Source: Solea solea (Eukaryota; Chordata; Actinopteri; Pleuronectiformes; Soleidae). From it: DNA of 64,000 nt. Positions 48,919 through 60,483 of the stretch are shown piece after piece. The translations under genes and the position numbers were made by a program. Under the pieces are notes generated by a model. That model had not been told where the DNA came from, ran no database searches, and was given only the letters and a program-made list of their open reading frames with translations. How positions within the stretch are numbered: position 1 is the first letter of the stretch; the number at the start of each line of letters is the position of its first letter. The stretch is from the NCBI RefSeq assembly GCF_958295425.1, contig NC_081139.1:21953888-22017887 (forward strand). Reading direction: 5' to 3'.

Positions 48919-51847
48919 TCAGACCCTGACCACTGGGGTTGTAGCTGTGAGGGGCACAGTGGAGCCGCTGTCGTACTCCAGGTCGATCATGGTGTGGTTG
49001 ACGGTGCCCAGGCTGCTGCTAAGGGAAGTGCCTGTGCCCATCTGTCTGTCCCGCAGACTTTGCAGGTAGCTCTAGAGCGAGAACATGACAAGGGAGAGAT
49101 AAATGAGCGGCACAAGACACATGTTCTCACCTCCAACATAACCGAGAAACACGCATGCCTTTTTATTTTTTATTTATTTTAAGAACTATAATCTAATCAG
49201 CAACTACAGCACACGCCACTTTGGGTGACACTGACCGGTGCCAGTAGATCCCCAGCGTAACGTTTCACTGGGGTGGGTTTACGGCGGTACGTGCCTTCCT
49301 GCCCACCTGCCTGCTGTCGCTTTTTGGCGTCCTTCTCCCGAATCCGCATCAGTTGGACTCTCTTCTGTCGCCGACTGATAACAACTAAGAGGAGAGAGAA
49401 AACACAAAGGTATTAAATAAATTATAATTGTAAAATCGATCATCTGGATCTACACTACTTAAAGGGCCCAGTGTGTCACATTTTGAAGAGTTAAGGGTTA
49501 ATTAAAAATATTACCCATAAGTATGATTGTGTGTGTTTCCTTTCCACATATCCACATATTTTAATTTGGTGGAGATTTTTCACAGGATTCCCTTTGTGAA
49601 GAACTCTCCCATTTATCCAGGCTTGGGGCATGGATAAATCTCCTTTCACCCGTCAATGGAAGGAGATCTTTATGTCCGCTCTGCCATAGTCCACCTCTCT
49701 GAAGATCTGACCGTCCAATTAACAATGAGCAATGGAGATTTGGTACCTTGTTTGTACAAGGATTTCATCACAAAATTGGTTTTCATAGTCTTAGAATGAG
49801 CTTTTATATGTTCTTAAGCCAAAGGCCTTAGTTTATAAAGACTGCAATCTTTCTACGGCAGCCCTGAATGGACAAACCAGCCAGAGCATGTACGGACTCT
49901 TTCTTACTATGCAAACAAAGAGAATCCTTTCTGGTATGTAAAGGCCACTGTAGTTCCCTGACACAACAGGGAAAGTGAGAGGCCATTTTAGCAGGAAGAG
50001 GCGCTGACCACATCCACAGACATACAGTATATAACCGGCAACATATATACCAGGATATATGTCAGGCAACTTGTCTCTTCACTGGCTGTTTTCATAGCTG
50101 TTGTGCACTGAGATGCTGTAACAGTCGAGGACAGGCTAACGGGAAACAACGGCAGAGCTGGATCACTGCCATAAAACTCACTCAATAGGCAAAGGATGAG
50201 TGAGTGATCACTTCACATCAGGTACTGTTGTGAATATTGTGAAATCTCGATCATTGAGGTGGGAAACTAAAGGGAAATTGCATTGAATGTGCATGTTACT
50301 GGTGTGAAAATGCGTTGGGACTACAATGTAATGCCTTAATGTATTTTAAGAGACACTATGACAAATTGACAAAGTTAATTTTCCCTTAAGTTACCTCTTA
50401 GCTGCTGACCTGGAAGCTATGACTCTGAAAGCCAACTTCAGTCATTACAGACAATGTGTGACAATGTGAAGGTTCTCAGTCATCTTCAGTAGTTAGCTGC
50501 AGGTAACTGGACTTGCTTGAGTTAAGTCTGAAAATGTTCTACCTTTAATCCAAGAGGCTTTTTCAGGTCAGAATTGAAGAAGCCTCTTGGATGAGAGGTG
50601 AAACGTCTTCAAACTTAACTCAAGCAAGTCCAGTTGCCCACAGCTAATTATTAGAGATACAGATTCCAATGTGTATTAACTTAAATTGTTAAATTAAATG
50701 TTACAATTAAATTAAACTTAAATGCTCCATGTCTGGATTGTGTAGTATACTCTTACAGCTTGAAACCAGCACTGGTAACATTTTTTAAAAGCTTTTTCTC
50801 AATGAAGAACTTTTTAAACTTTGTCTCTTCAGCACGTTCACATGTTTCATTCTCAGGAGTTTAATAAATACAAACAGTGACTTATCAGAAAGAAAGCTTA
50901 ATTCTTACCTTCTGTGTGCGAGAAGCTGTCACCCGTCAGTTTACACTGGACCAACACTCCTATGAGGCTGAGGGCGGGCCAGATACCCAGAATGACCCAG
51001 CTGTACCAGCAGAGAGGAGGCCCCGGTGTGAGGCGCAAGCATTCATACACATACGTGGCCAGAGCCAACATCTCCACAAAGTAATCAGCACACACTGTCA
51101 TGATAGCTGCACCAAACACAGCTGTGGAGACCATGGTGAAGAACTTCTGCCACTGCAGGGTCAGCACAGCGAACAGCATGCCTGTTCCCAGAAGAACACC
51201 GAGCGGCACCCAGACTGTGGTCGGAGCGTAGAACTGGTGAGTGACCAGCAAAGCGGCAAGGGCCAGGAGGAGCCCCAACAGCAGGCCAGTCATGAAGAGG
51301 CCGACACTTCGCACAAGCATGGTGACCAGACCGCACAGCAGGCCTATGCCCAGGCCGATGCCCGCGCTGGCCTCAACGCTCAGCTGGGTGTCCAGCACGT
51401 GCTCCTTGTGGCACAGCAGAAAGATGATGACAGAGCCGAACATCAGACCTGACAGAAACATGACGGCCTTGAAACAGCGGTAACCTGCAAGAGGAGACAG
51501 AGGAGAAATACAGTGAGGAAACTGAGAGTTGGAAGGAAAATTATGAAAAGTAAACACCCCATTACATAAACATGATGTATAGCAGATCTACTGCACATAT
51601 GCAACCAAAATGAGTGATGTTTTGACTGTGGTATGTCAACCCATGTTTCAGCTTGTTTAATGTGAAGGTCTTTGTCTGAGCAGGAATCCTCACCAAAGAA
51701 GCAGTAGATGATGCCAAACAGGCAACACATGGAGCAGATGACAGCAGGGATGACATCATACTTCCTCTCTATCTCCAAACTACAGGAGTCAACCTCAGCG
51801 GTGCCTGACCCCGCCCCTTCAGGGCTCAGCCCAGTTGGATCTGCCAT
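48919..51847 (-). CDS. tmem198: Transmembrane protein 198 family member
   Basis: TMEM198 proteins are multi-pass membrane proteins reported to aid Wnt signalling through LRP6. Exons on the - strand, 51847-51694, 51484-50909, 49384-49236 and 49071-48919, join to 343 aa (human TMEM198 is about 360). An acidic N-terminus ([11 protein letters not shown]) precedes the first hydrophobic segment ([21 protein letters not shown]). Exon 2 holds the remaining hydrophobic segments, about six, including an [17 protein letters not shown] stretch with helix-packing glycines. The cytosolic tail is basic ([15 protein letters not shown]) and then Ser/Thr-rich, ending TTPVVRV. Splicing is phase consistent and all GT-AG. 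The start has A at -3 and G at +4. The 5'UTR part of the exon (51848-51946) contains a 4-codon upstream frame starting at 51929. Beside mmp19 it corresponds in position to human TMEM198B; which fish paralogue it is remains open. Confidence 0.92.
49460..50115. repeat. Dispersed fish repeat, copy 2
   Basis: It starts TTAAAGGGCCCAGTGTGTCA and contains aaaggccactgtagttccctgacac near 49945, the same order of blocks as at 39228-39680. Internal sequence differs by indels, so the two copies are old. It lies in tmem198 intron 2 of the coding region. Confidence 0.55.
50493..50647. repeat. Nested inverted repeat
   Basis: The outer arms 50493-50526 and 50614-50647 (ggacttgcttgagttaag and its complement) enclose inner arms (atccaagaggct near 50551 and agcctcttggat near 50581). 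The result is a long, imperfect stem of about 155 bp. I have an impression of similar sequence in other fish DNA but no family name. Confidence 0.75.
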
Positions 51848-51946
51848 GCTGGCTGGGTGTGGAAGGCTGTGGGATTGGCTGAAGTTTAGGACAAGAGTAG
51901 AACTCCTTGTAACGTTATCTCAAGTCCATTGGAGCAGGTTTGGCGA
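51848..51946 (-). other. tmem198: tmem198 5'UTR part of first coding exon
   Basis: The acceptor TTTTTTGTCTTTTACAG|TCGCC at 51947/51946 is strong, so at least one more exon lies upstream. The UTR holds a minimal upstream frame (ATG GAC TTG AGA TAA) from 51929. Confidence 0.75.
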
Positions 51947-52540
51947 CTGTAAAAGACAAAAAACTTTTAGTTAGGCAAATGTCAGAAAAATTCTACTTTC
52001 ACCTTAAAGATACAGTGATTAAGAATTAGTGACATTTTATGGTGAGACCGTAAAATACAACAGCTTGATGACTAGGATTTTGAACACTAGAAAGGATGTT
52101 GCCACTCTTTATGTTTGGGCCTCCCTAGATCCTCATCTAAAACGGCTTATTACAAGGCTATGAAAATATTAGTTTTTTGGTTCGTTTTTTTAGACAATAG
52201 TAAGTTTCTTTACTTTAGTTTTCTTTTGCCTTTGTTAACAAGTTTCGGCGTTTTTTACTTCATACATTACATAATTATGGAAAGTATATTCTGTGTGTAG
52301 ATAATTAGCATGGCTAAAAAGTTGACGCAACAAATATATTTTTTGATGAGATATGTATTTAATATTTGATTTATACATTTGTTTTTAAGATACAAGTGCA
52401 CCTTAGGGTAGACCATAAAAATAATTTTTGATTTAAATCAAGTGATTTTGCTGATGATATGATTTTGTTCATGGATTTTCTTCCACAGTCCAAAAACATG
52501 TAGAGGTAAATTAAACACTCTCCGTGTCCCGTAGGTGTGA

Positions 52541-52709
52541 ATGCGAGAGTGAATGGTCAGGGAATGGTTGTTCGTCTCTGTGTGTTGGCCCTGTGAAGGA
52601 CTGGCGACCTGGCCATGGTGTCAGCTGGGATTGGCTCCAGTGACCTTTGACCATCATGTGGAGGATAAAGTGGTAGACATTGGATGGATGAAAAGGGGGG
52701 GGGGGGGGT
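52541..52709 (+). mobile_element. Dispersed fish retroposon tail
   Basis: gtgaatggtcagggaatggt, tgttggccctgtgaaggact, ggcgacctggccatggtgtc, agctgggattggctccag and an ending in ggatggatgaaaa are the ordered words of a very common fish retroposon 3' region, followed here by a G tract. The copy at 1845 shares its gaggataaag part in inverted form. Confidence 0.65.
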
Positions 52710-55700
52710 ATTGGCCAGACATGGGGTCATCATCGGCCATCTGCTCCCCTTATTTGTAAAAATTGGCATTAGCCATAGAAGAACCCATAATGTTCAACGT
52801 TCAGTATATTCAATACCTGCCAATAAACATTCCTAAATGTTATGAACTGACAACATTCATACATACAGAAAATTGAACCATCTCCAGTGACACAGGTGGA
52901 GCCTGAAATTTTCACTTCCACTGTAACTTCCTCCTCGTTGACGTGCATGTGCAGCTGTCACAAACTGAACACACAACACCAGCAACACAACATGCAACTC
53001 ATGCCTGGGCAAACCCACAAGCATCTCATTCATTCACTATAATCCATGTGCCAGGATCCGGGCTCAGGATCAGGCTGTTCCCCCTCAGATATGCAAGGTC
53101 ATGAGGACACAGTCCCCTAACATGAGCATCCGTTTTTAACTCAATTAAATGAATGTAATTTTAAGTGTAACGTTTTAATTATTACATGGTTGTGTTATAG
53201 GTAAATTGGTCACTCGGATGTGATTTGTGCTGGCCACGTTTGTTATTGCTCAGTGTAAAGATAGAAACATACTGTAGGAGTACAGTATCAGTGATAATTA
53301 CTAGTGGACACAATATGTCCAGAATTACTGCCCTGTTAAAACCATCAAGTCCTCTTGAAAAATGACATATGATATTTGGGCTGGCAGGCCTGTAGAAAGC
53401 CACAGAGGGCTCATGGGTGGACTGCTCTTTGTGAGGCTGCTGGAAGGCCTCGTGCATGAGCTCACCACAGCTGAGATCCGATTACAGCTAACTCACGTTT
53501 TCGACTCAAGACAAACAGTTGGTAACACTCAGGGCTTGGCTTTGCTACTTGCCAGACCTTTTTTTTCTCCAGCCTACCTCTACTTCTTCACCTGAACCTT
53601 TCCCCACATTAACTCTATTTTCACCCCAACACTGAAATGTGACACTTGTTTCACCCTTTTTCTGAGACACAAGGCTGTGTGTTTTGTGTCCTGTGTAAGA
53701 ATGACTTTACTGGGAAAAAATGAAAGGTCCAATGGAAAGTTTTCTTTTCCTCTTCAGCCGCTCAAAGATCTTGCAGTCTCTCTCGCTCTCTTTGTTTCCA
53801 AATACTGACAACTGCAATGTCCTAATTCTTTGCTGAATGAGAAGACAAACATCAGGAGAAGTGTATTCAGTTACAGCCTAGAGCCTTCTGTGTTTATTTT
53901 TTATATTACAGAGAGGACAAATCTAGCTTAGTCTACTAAAGTTATAGTCTAATTCATTAGTTTCTTTAATGTGTTGGGTATTAGAATAATAATAAAATGA
54001 AATCAGTGCTCTCGGAAACAATAGCGGCTATTTTTCCATTTCAATATTTACTCTGTTAACTTAAATAAAATAGTTGGCAGACTATTTGAAAATGACAATA
54101 CTTGTTAGTTGTAGCCTTTTTTGTCTAGTATGTATGTGAGACAATCTGAAGTGGATGTACTGTATATTTATGTGCACACCATGTTCTCCATATAAACCAC
54201 ATAAACGCTCTATAGAAGCTCTATAGCAGTGATCACAACTTGGTCACAACTAGGATGAAAAACATGTCTTTCACTTTTCTAAGAAAATGAGCAGCAGCTG
54301 CAATCTCTGTACACTATCTTGACTATAATCATCCTCCATGCACCAGCCAATTTAAGATGAAAAAACAAACTCTACTGTGGGATAACACTTTTGGGCAAGA
54401 GGAGTTTGAGTATGAAGGCAAATAGGGGGTGGGGGTGGGGTTCCTGTGCAGAGTTCACATGTTCTGTCCATATCTTTTGAGGGAGAGCTCTATAAATCTA
54501 AAAACATATTCAGGCTTAACTTGTAACTTGTGTATGTGTTGTGATACAATGTTGCCTTGCTTTATAAGACCCTCAACAGGACAGGAGGACAAGAAAAAGG
54601 GATGGACAGTGATAGGAACTTCACTGTTGTGAGCTTTTGTCTCCCTCTGGTTTGGGCGTCACTATGATCTCACTCTCCACATTGGTGTGTCTCCCCTTGT
54701 CAGTAGTGGAACGCAGCTTGAATGGATGTTTTGTGGTCAGCTCATTGAATTCAGTAAAACCATGAGAATAAGTCATCAATGCTAACAGGCTATAATAAAG
54801 GTCCAGCAGCACCCAGACTGTCACTGGGTGGTCTTTATCACATATGTTTTTGTTTCTGTTTTATGTTATAATTCAATTATTAAAACAACTGGTGCAAAAT
54901 AGTTAATAATTCACTATTAAACAGTTGTTTCATGTACATCCATGGACACTCTTCTGCAGATCATCCTCATGTTACCACCTATGTGAGTCACAATGGTTTC
55001 TTATATCTGACGGGCTGCGCTGCTGTGGGAAAATAGAGCCATTATGGTGCCGAACAAAGACTGTGAGGCCTATGCTGTGACCTCTAGTGGCACTCAGAGG
55101 AAACTCGGTAGACAAAAAGGGGGCCACATAAAGATGGCTGAGAGCACCAAGGAAACTGTTAGATTCCAACTGTTTGCTTTAAGATGTGTTCCAGCTATTT
55201 GTCTTCAGGGCCTTGTGAGTGACGGGGGGGGGGGGGGGGGAGTGGGTCCTAACTCGAAACAGAACTATCTATCTTAATGACTGAACTCTCTTGAGACCCA
55301 AAATCCCCCCAATGCTTCCAAGCTGAGTTTTCTACAGACTGAAGTCGCCTGGCAACAAATTCAATGCCAATCAACAAGGCTGTAAGAGTCTATAGCCAGG
55401 CTGGTCCAGAAAGTGAAGCCATTGCATAGGTGTCTAAAACCTGTATTCTCTTAAATGGCCTTCAGGGGGTGACTCCACAGGCAACATGAACAAGTCTGAG
55501 AAAATTGACTTACAATTTACTTGACAATATCTGTAAAACATTTCCTCAGCAAATGTATGATCATATTTAGGGCAATATAAAATGATACATGTTGTTTATT
55601 TTAATTTTATGGACAGACAGCAATAGAAATATCATTGATATTATTAGTTGCTGCCCCAATCTCAATCACAGTTGTAAGGTCTTCTTCATATCAAAATGTC

Positions 55701-57039
55701 CATGTGGGTAATTATAGTGTCATTTAGAGTACAAAAGACAATAAATGGGGTATGCCTTTGGACATGTCTTTGGTGTGATTGACAGCAGATGTCACACACA
55801 GTGACCTGCCATTCCTTACACTCTAATTACTACTCGCATCTTTTCAGCTCGACCCTTTCTTCCAAGTATGGTCTCTTCTGGTTTCTAAAAACCAAGGTAG
55901 TGATGGCCAAACTGAAAAACATGATGCTTTGAATCAGCTGTTAACAAACAACTTGGTGACATCACAGTGGGTTGCCACTTGGTTAGGGTGCACATGCTAA
56001 CAATGTTCATCTAAAGGATCTAAGGAATGTCAGTCATCTGGAAAAATATAATATAATAATATATAAAGCACCTTTCACAGACACCAGTAACAAGGTCATT
56101 AATCAAAGAGCTAGAAAAAAACAAAAACGCAGATTAAACATGCAAGGGGAGCGGATATGGGTCTATAATGCTAAATGCTATCGAACATGCATTTAGATGG
56201 GAACGGAGAGTTAATACGCACTGAGGATCAACTGCTAAGCTCTTGGAATATTATGTTGCCCTCCAAACACAAACTTGTCCAGGAGTTTGCTCCCCCTGAA
56301 CAAACATTGCGTGGGGCTGAGAGCAGAACAGGTTTGAGAGCTCAGCTGCCGAGGAACAGGCAAGTTCCCAACATAGTTAATTCGGGTGTGTAATCAAGGG
56401 GTGGGCGTGTGTGACCACAGTCAGGGATTCTGCAAGTGCTCCTCCGACATGACGGTCAGGGCCAGCTGAGAAGCTGAACATCTGATGCTTGGTTGTTTGA
56501 CGTCTTTACTGGGAGAATTTCCACCAAGAATGTGAGAAGCACCCGGGCCTGTGCTCTGCAGTTGCAGTTGTAAATCATGCCACCTTCAGCAGAACATCCC
56601 AAACAGCTGAAAGACTGATCAAAATAGGGACAGCTTCCTGTCCCACCAAAGCAGGAAGCTCGGAACGAGATGAGGAAGTGGAACATCAGGTTTAGGCAGG
56701 AAATGACCTTTGTGTTTCTGACACGGAACCAAAGAGTTGGTCCATCAAATGTGAAGCTTCCTTTCAACTGATGAAAACACATCTTTTATCTGAAAATATA
56801 TGACAGTGGGGAAAACAAAGGTACCTCTATAGGTCCAAGTGGATCTGACAGAAGCACGTTCACCATAACGAAACAGCAGGACTTGCAAAATAAAGAAAAT
56901 AAGCTTTTAATCTTTTTGGCTCACAGGCTAATCTACATATAACACTCACCATTGTGTCTTCAAGAGCCTCTGTTTGCGTGATTGAGAAATTTTTAGCAGC
57001 GTGTTTATGGTGTTTATGTTTATGTATTTTCACTGGTTT

Positions 57040-57364
57040 TAAAGGGTGGTTTCACCCATTTTTTATTTCACTTGTTCAAATGAAGAATAAACTTCATTAT
57101 GATGCTGCTGTGTTTGTTTAATTCGACCATTTTATTTTTTTCAGATCTTTAACTCATAAAACTTGACAGAAAAACAGTAAAGAGCAGTGTTTTTTTTGAA
57201 GGAAGTGACTTTGACGTTGACATTTTGTCAATTGTATTTATTTATTTATTTCAATCCCAACTTCCTCTGTTTATGTGAGAAGGAGACTTGTATAAATGTA
57301 ACACATTTATCTCTGGAAATGGGTATAAAACTGTATATTTTTGGGTGAAGTGGCCCTTTAACAT
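57040..57364. repeat. MITE-like repeat sharing an end with 28749 element
   Basis: It begins ttaaagggtggtttcaccca and ends ttgggtgaagtggcccttta, giving imperfect inverted ends. The last 24 nt are the exact complement of 28897-28920. Confidence 0.6.
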
Positions 57365-57708
57365 CCATGCTACCATATTCAGACCAAAACAATACACTCC
57401 TTATCAATGTTGGAAAAATCAACATGCTTACATTACACTCATTATCAAAAAGTTAATAACTGACAAAATCCCTGAGCTCATGTCTTCTGTCCCAGTCATC
57501 AAAGTACCATACCAGTCACATTCCCACTGTTTAATTTAAATTTTTTTTAAACATGTATATTTTATTCCAGGCTCACATTTCCCCACCCACACTCAATTAC
57601 TGCTGCAAAAATTAAATGTGTATGCCAATAAATAAAAAATAAAGCAATAGAATTAAAGCATTGGGGTGAGTGTTGGCTCCCCCTCGCTTGAAATCCTTAC
57701 AGAAAACA

Positions 57709-57753
57709 GATTTGCTTATGCCACATACTATGGGTATGTGGCATAAGCAAATC
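57709..57753. repeat. Perfect 20-bp hairpin, 5-nt loop
   Basis: The arms 57709-57728 (ending tatgccacatac) and 57734-57753 are exact reverse complements around the loop tatgg. It is the longest of the four 5-nt-loop hairpins. Pairing stops at the arm ends. Confidence 0.9.
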
Positions 57754-59129
57754 AGTAGTTTTTTTCTGTTGGACTGTGTAAACAAAACAAAGTTGACTTA
57801 TGCAGTTGCCTATGGGATACATTTGCATGCACACTACAGTATGCATACAGATCAGCCTTTGATAGTGTCCTGAGTGACTAGATCCCAACAAGTGTTAACA
57901 GTAACATCAACAGCAGGACTTATTATTCCATGATGCCATTTATCCAAAGTATCCCTTCACACCTGACATAGGAATTTGGACAACTCTGCAAAACACTGCA
58001 CTTTGTGCTGTGAATCTTTTTTTCTTTTTTTTATAAAAAGACTGAAGAGAAAGAAAAGAATTCTAGTCCTCATGATTCACATATTTGTAACGACAGTCGC
58101 TACATTTGTGAATTATGTGCAAAGATATTTCTGATATTTGCCTTCTAAAGCTGACCCACTTTATTTAACCATGTTAATTCTGCACACAGCACAGTAGAAG
58201 TTTCCAGACTTTGGCCATCACCTTGTAATGTAATTAAACATTTATTTGAAATATTCAGTTGCACTGTAGAGCTTTTTGGTCTGAGAAGAAGTCACAACCT
58301 CACAACTGGTAGCTGTAGGCCTTTAACTCCAGTCTCTTTTTTCTAAGTGGTCTCACACTCATGGCCAAATGATTTGCCCTCTGGCTCCAGACCCTCACAA
58401 TGGCCACTGATGAGTGGCAATAATTTATTGGTAGTATGTGACTTCTTTTCACCCATAATCTCTCAGTCTCATGCCTGCCCGAATTTAGTCTAAACAATAG
58501 AGGCCTTTCAAACTTAAGTCTGCAGAGAGCTACTTATAGTGAGAGACGTAGAAAAAAAGGCCAGAAACACAATGAGGGGCCTTCAGAAGAGTCACATGTC
58601 AGTGGTGCACGCGTGCATGCTGCACATCAGAGCTACACATGGTCATTAACATGGTGGAAAAAAAACCATAAGGACTAATATCCATCCACAATTTTAGCAC
58701 TGAATGCTGCAATGAGTTAGAGTTAATATCCAGAAGCAGAGGAAACAGTGTACAGTGTGTGCTCTGAAGGAAGGGCAGTTTTACAACACTCCAGTGGGTA
58801 TAGTAGGTGGTGTGGTGGAGTCTGATGTCCATATGTTAGTGAATGCATGACAGTAAGGCACTGTGTATGGGGTCATAATATATGCTGCTGATGAACAGTG
58901 GGTTGGTAAATGACCTCAAATACCCATCCATCATGGCAAATGTGTCCTTGAGGAAGACAAGGTCCTCTACTGAACATCCTTGAATGTCCAGAAGGATTCT
59001 GTGAACACAAACTGAATCGTTTAACAGTGTTGTGTTCACACACAGTGTTGTGTTCACACACTCAGGACACTTATGGAGTCCCTAGTGTGGAGTTGTTTGG
59101 TCCATTGAATGTCAGTGAATGTTGAAAAA

Positions 59130-59290
59130 TGTTGATCGATGTTTCCTAAACCTTGAAAATGTCAAAATTATTCCGTTTTAATTATATCTTTGTTATATGG
59201 AGCAAATAAACCAGAAAACATTCACATTTAAGAAGCAGAACAATCAGAAAGTTTGTTTACAGAATTGTCTTGGAGATTAAACAAACACTG
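59130..59290. mobile_element. hAT-like MITE fragment
   Basis: tttgttatatggagcaaata, aaccagaaaacattcacatt and taagaagcagaacaatcaga match the interior of the 8801 and 32118 elements. Both termini appear lost. Confidence 0.6.
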
Positions 59291-60281
59291 ATGGAATTGT
59301 GTCAGTTGTAGATAGTTTTTTCTACAGTGTCACAAGGAAAATCATGGTTCAGGCCTCCACATGTACGTCTACAGCACTTCCACTGCAACTCTATCATTAG
59401 AAGCAACCCTTTTTGTCAAATTCCAGTCTGCAATAATTGTACCTCCTACAGCGATCTCACGGGCCTAAAATATCATGTATAGCCTTCATTTTCAGAGCCA
59501 ACCCAACACTCCTCTCATGTCATAACTATAACCAGTGTTTAAGGACCTATAAGTAGTCTATGGATGAATGATTCAAAATGACTGGTATCAGTTTTGTGTG
59601 GTTTCCATATGACAATAGGGCTTTTCTTGCACCCAGGAGTCTCAAAAGCTTTCCATCTCAGAGTCCAACACAAGCTCACACTTGTGTTGTTTGTCAGTTC
59701 CCAGAGTGAGGATATTTCTGCAATAATCCTTTAAGACAAAGCCAACAATACACACTAGAATCAGTATCTTATTAACTTTTGTAAAAAGAATGTAGGTCAT
59801 GAATTCAATTCCGTAAATTATTATTTATTAAATTACACTGGGCTACTTTCAAAAACTTGTACTAGGCAGACAAATATCTATTTTTCACAGCATAGTAGTC
59901 TTCTTATGAGATTAACCACAGCAATGAGTCTACTCCACATTCAACAGTACAACTCTTTCTTTATTTCTTAGCACTGCTCTTATTCATTATGGTGAGCTCA
60001 TCACTCATCAGTATAGACATTAGTCTTTTTGGACACTGGACAGATATTTGAAAGTCTGAGCATATGGCAGGACGGTGCTACAGTGCTAACACCACAACCC
60101 TGAAGATTAGAGTTCTGCCATAAACTCATCTAAATGACCATTACACAACAGTGTCATTGTGGGCTCACATTTGCATCTTTGGCTTCCATCTTGAATCATG
60201 TCTATATGACATGTGTGACAACGACTAACAACAGGAATGATGCTTATATTTACTGTGATTATGCGCTGTACAATGCTTTTC

Positions 60282-60483
60282 ACATTTCTAATTTTGTATT
60301 CTTTTGTATATGTATGTCTTTTATATTCTTACAATGGCAATAAAGGATTTCTATTCTATTCTTCAGAATAAAGGTAGGACCTTACATTTCTAATTTTGTA
60401 TTCTTTTGTATGTATGTCTTTTATATTCTTACAATGACAATAAAAGATTTCTATTCTATTCTTCAGAATAAAAGTAGGACCGT
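60282..60483. repeat. 102-bp tandem duplication
   Basis: Copy 1 (60282-60383) and copy 2 (60384-60483) share acatttctaattttgtattc, tatgtcttttatattcttac and gatttctattctattcttca. They differ by a 2-bp indel and a few substitutions, so the duplication is fairly recent. The units look like a retroposon tail (caataaaggatttctattct). Confidence 0.9.

Noticed and set aside
50877..51452. 191-codon + strand open frame
   Set aside because: It is the exact antisense of tmem198 coding exon 2, whose hydrophobic - strand frame is the real one.
56456..56782. 108-codon - strand open frame in the presumed tmem198 intron
   Set aside because: No domain, no convincing splice sites and no match to any family I recognise.
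58990..59060. Two tandem 18-bp units near 59024-59059, considered as a CRISPR-like array
   Set aside because: Only two units without spacers; it is a small tandem duplication in vertebrate DNA.
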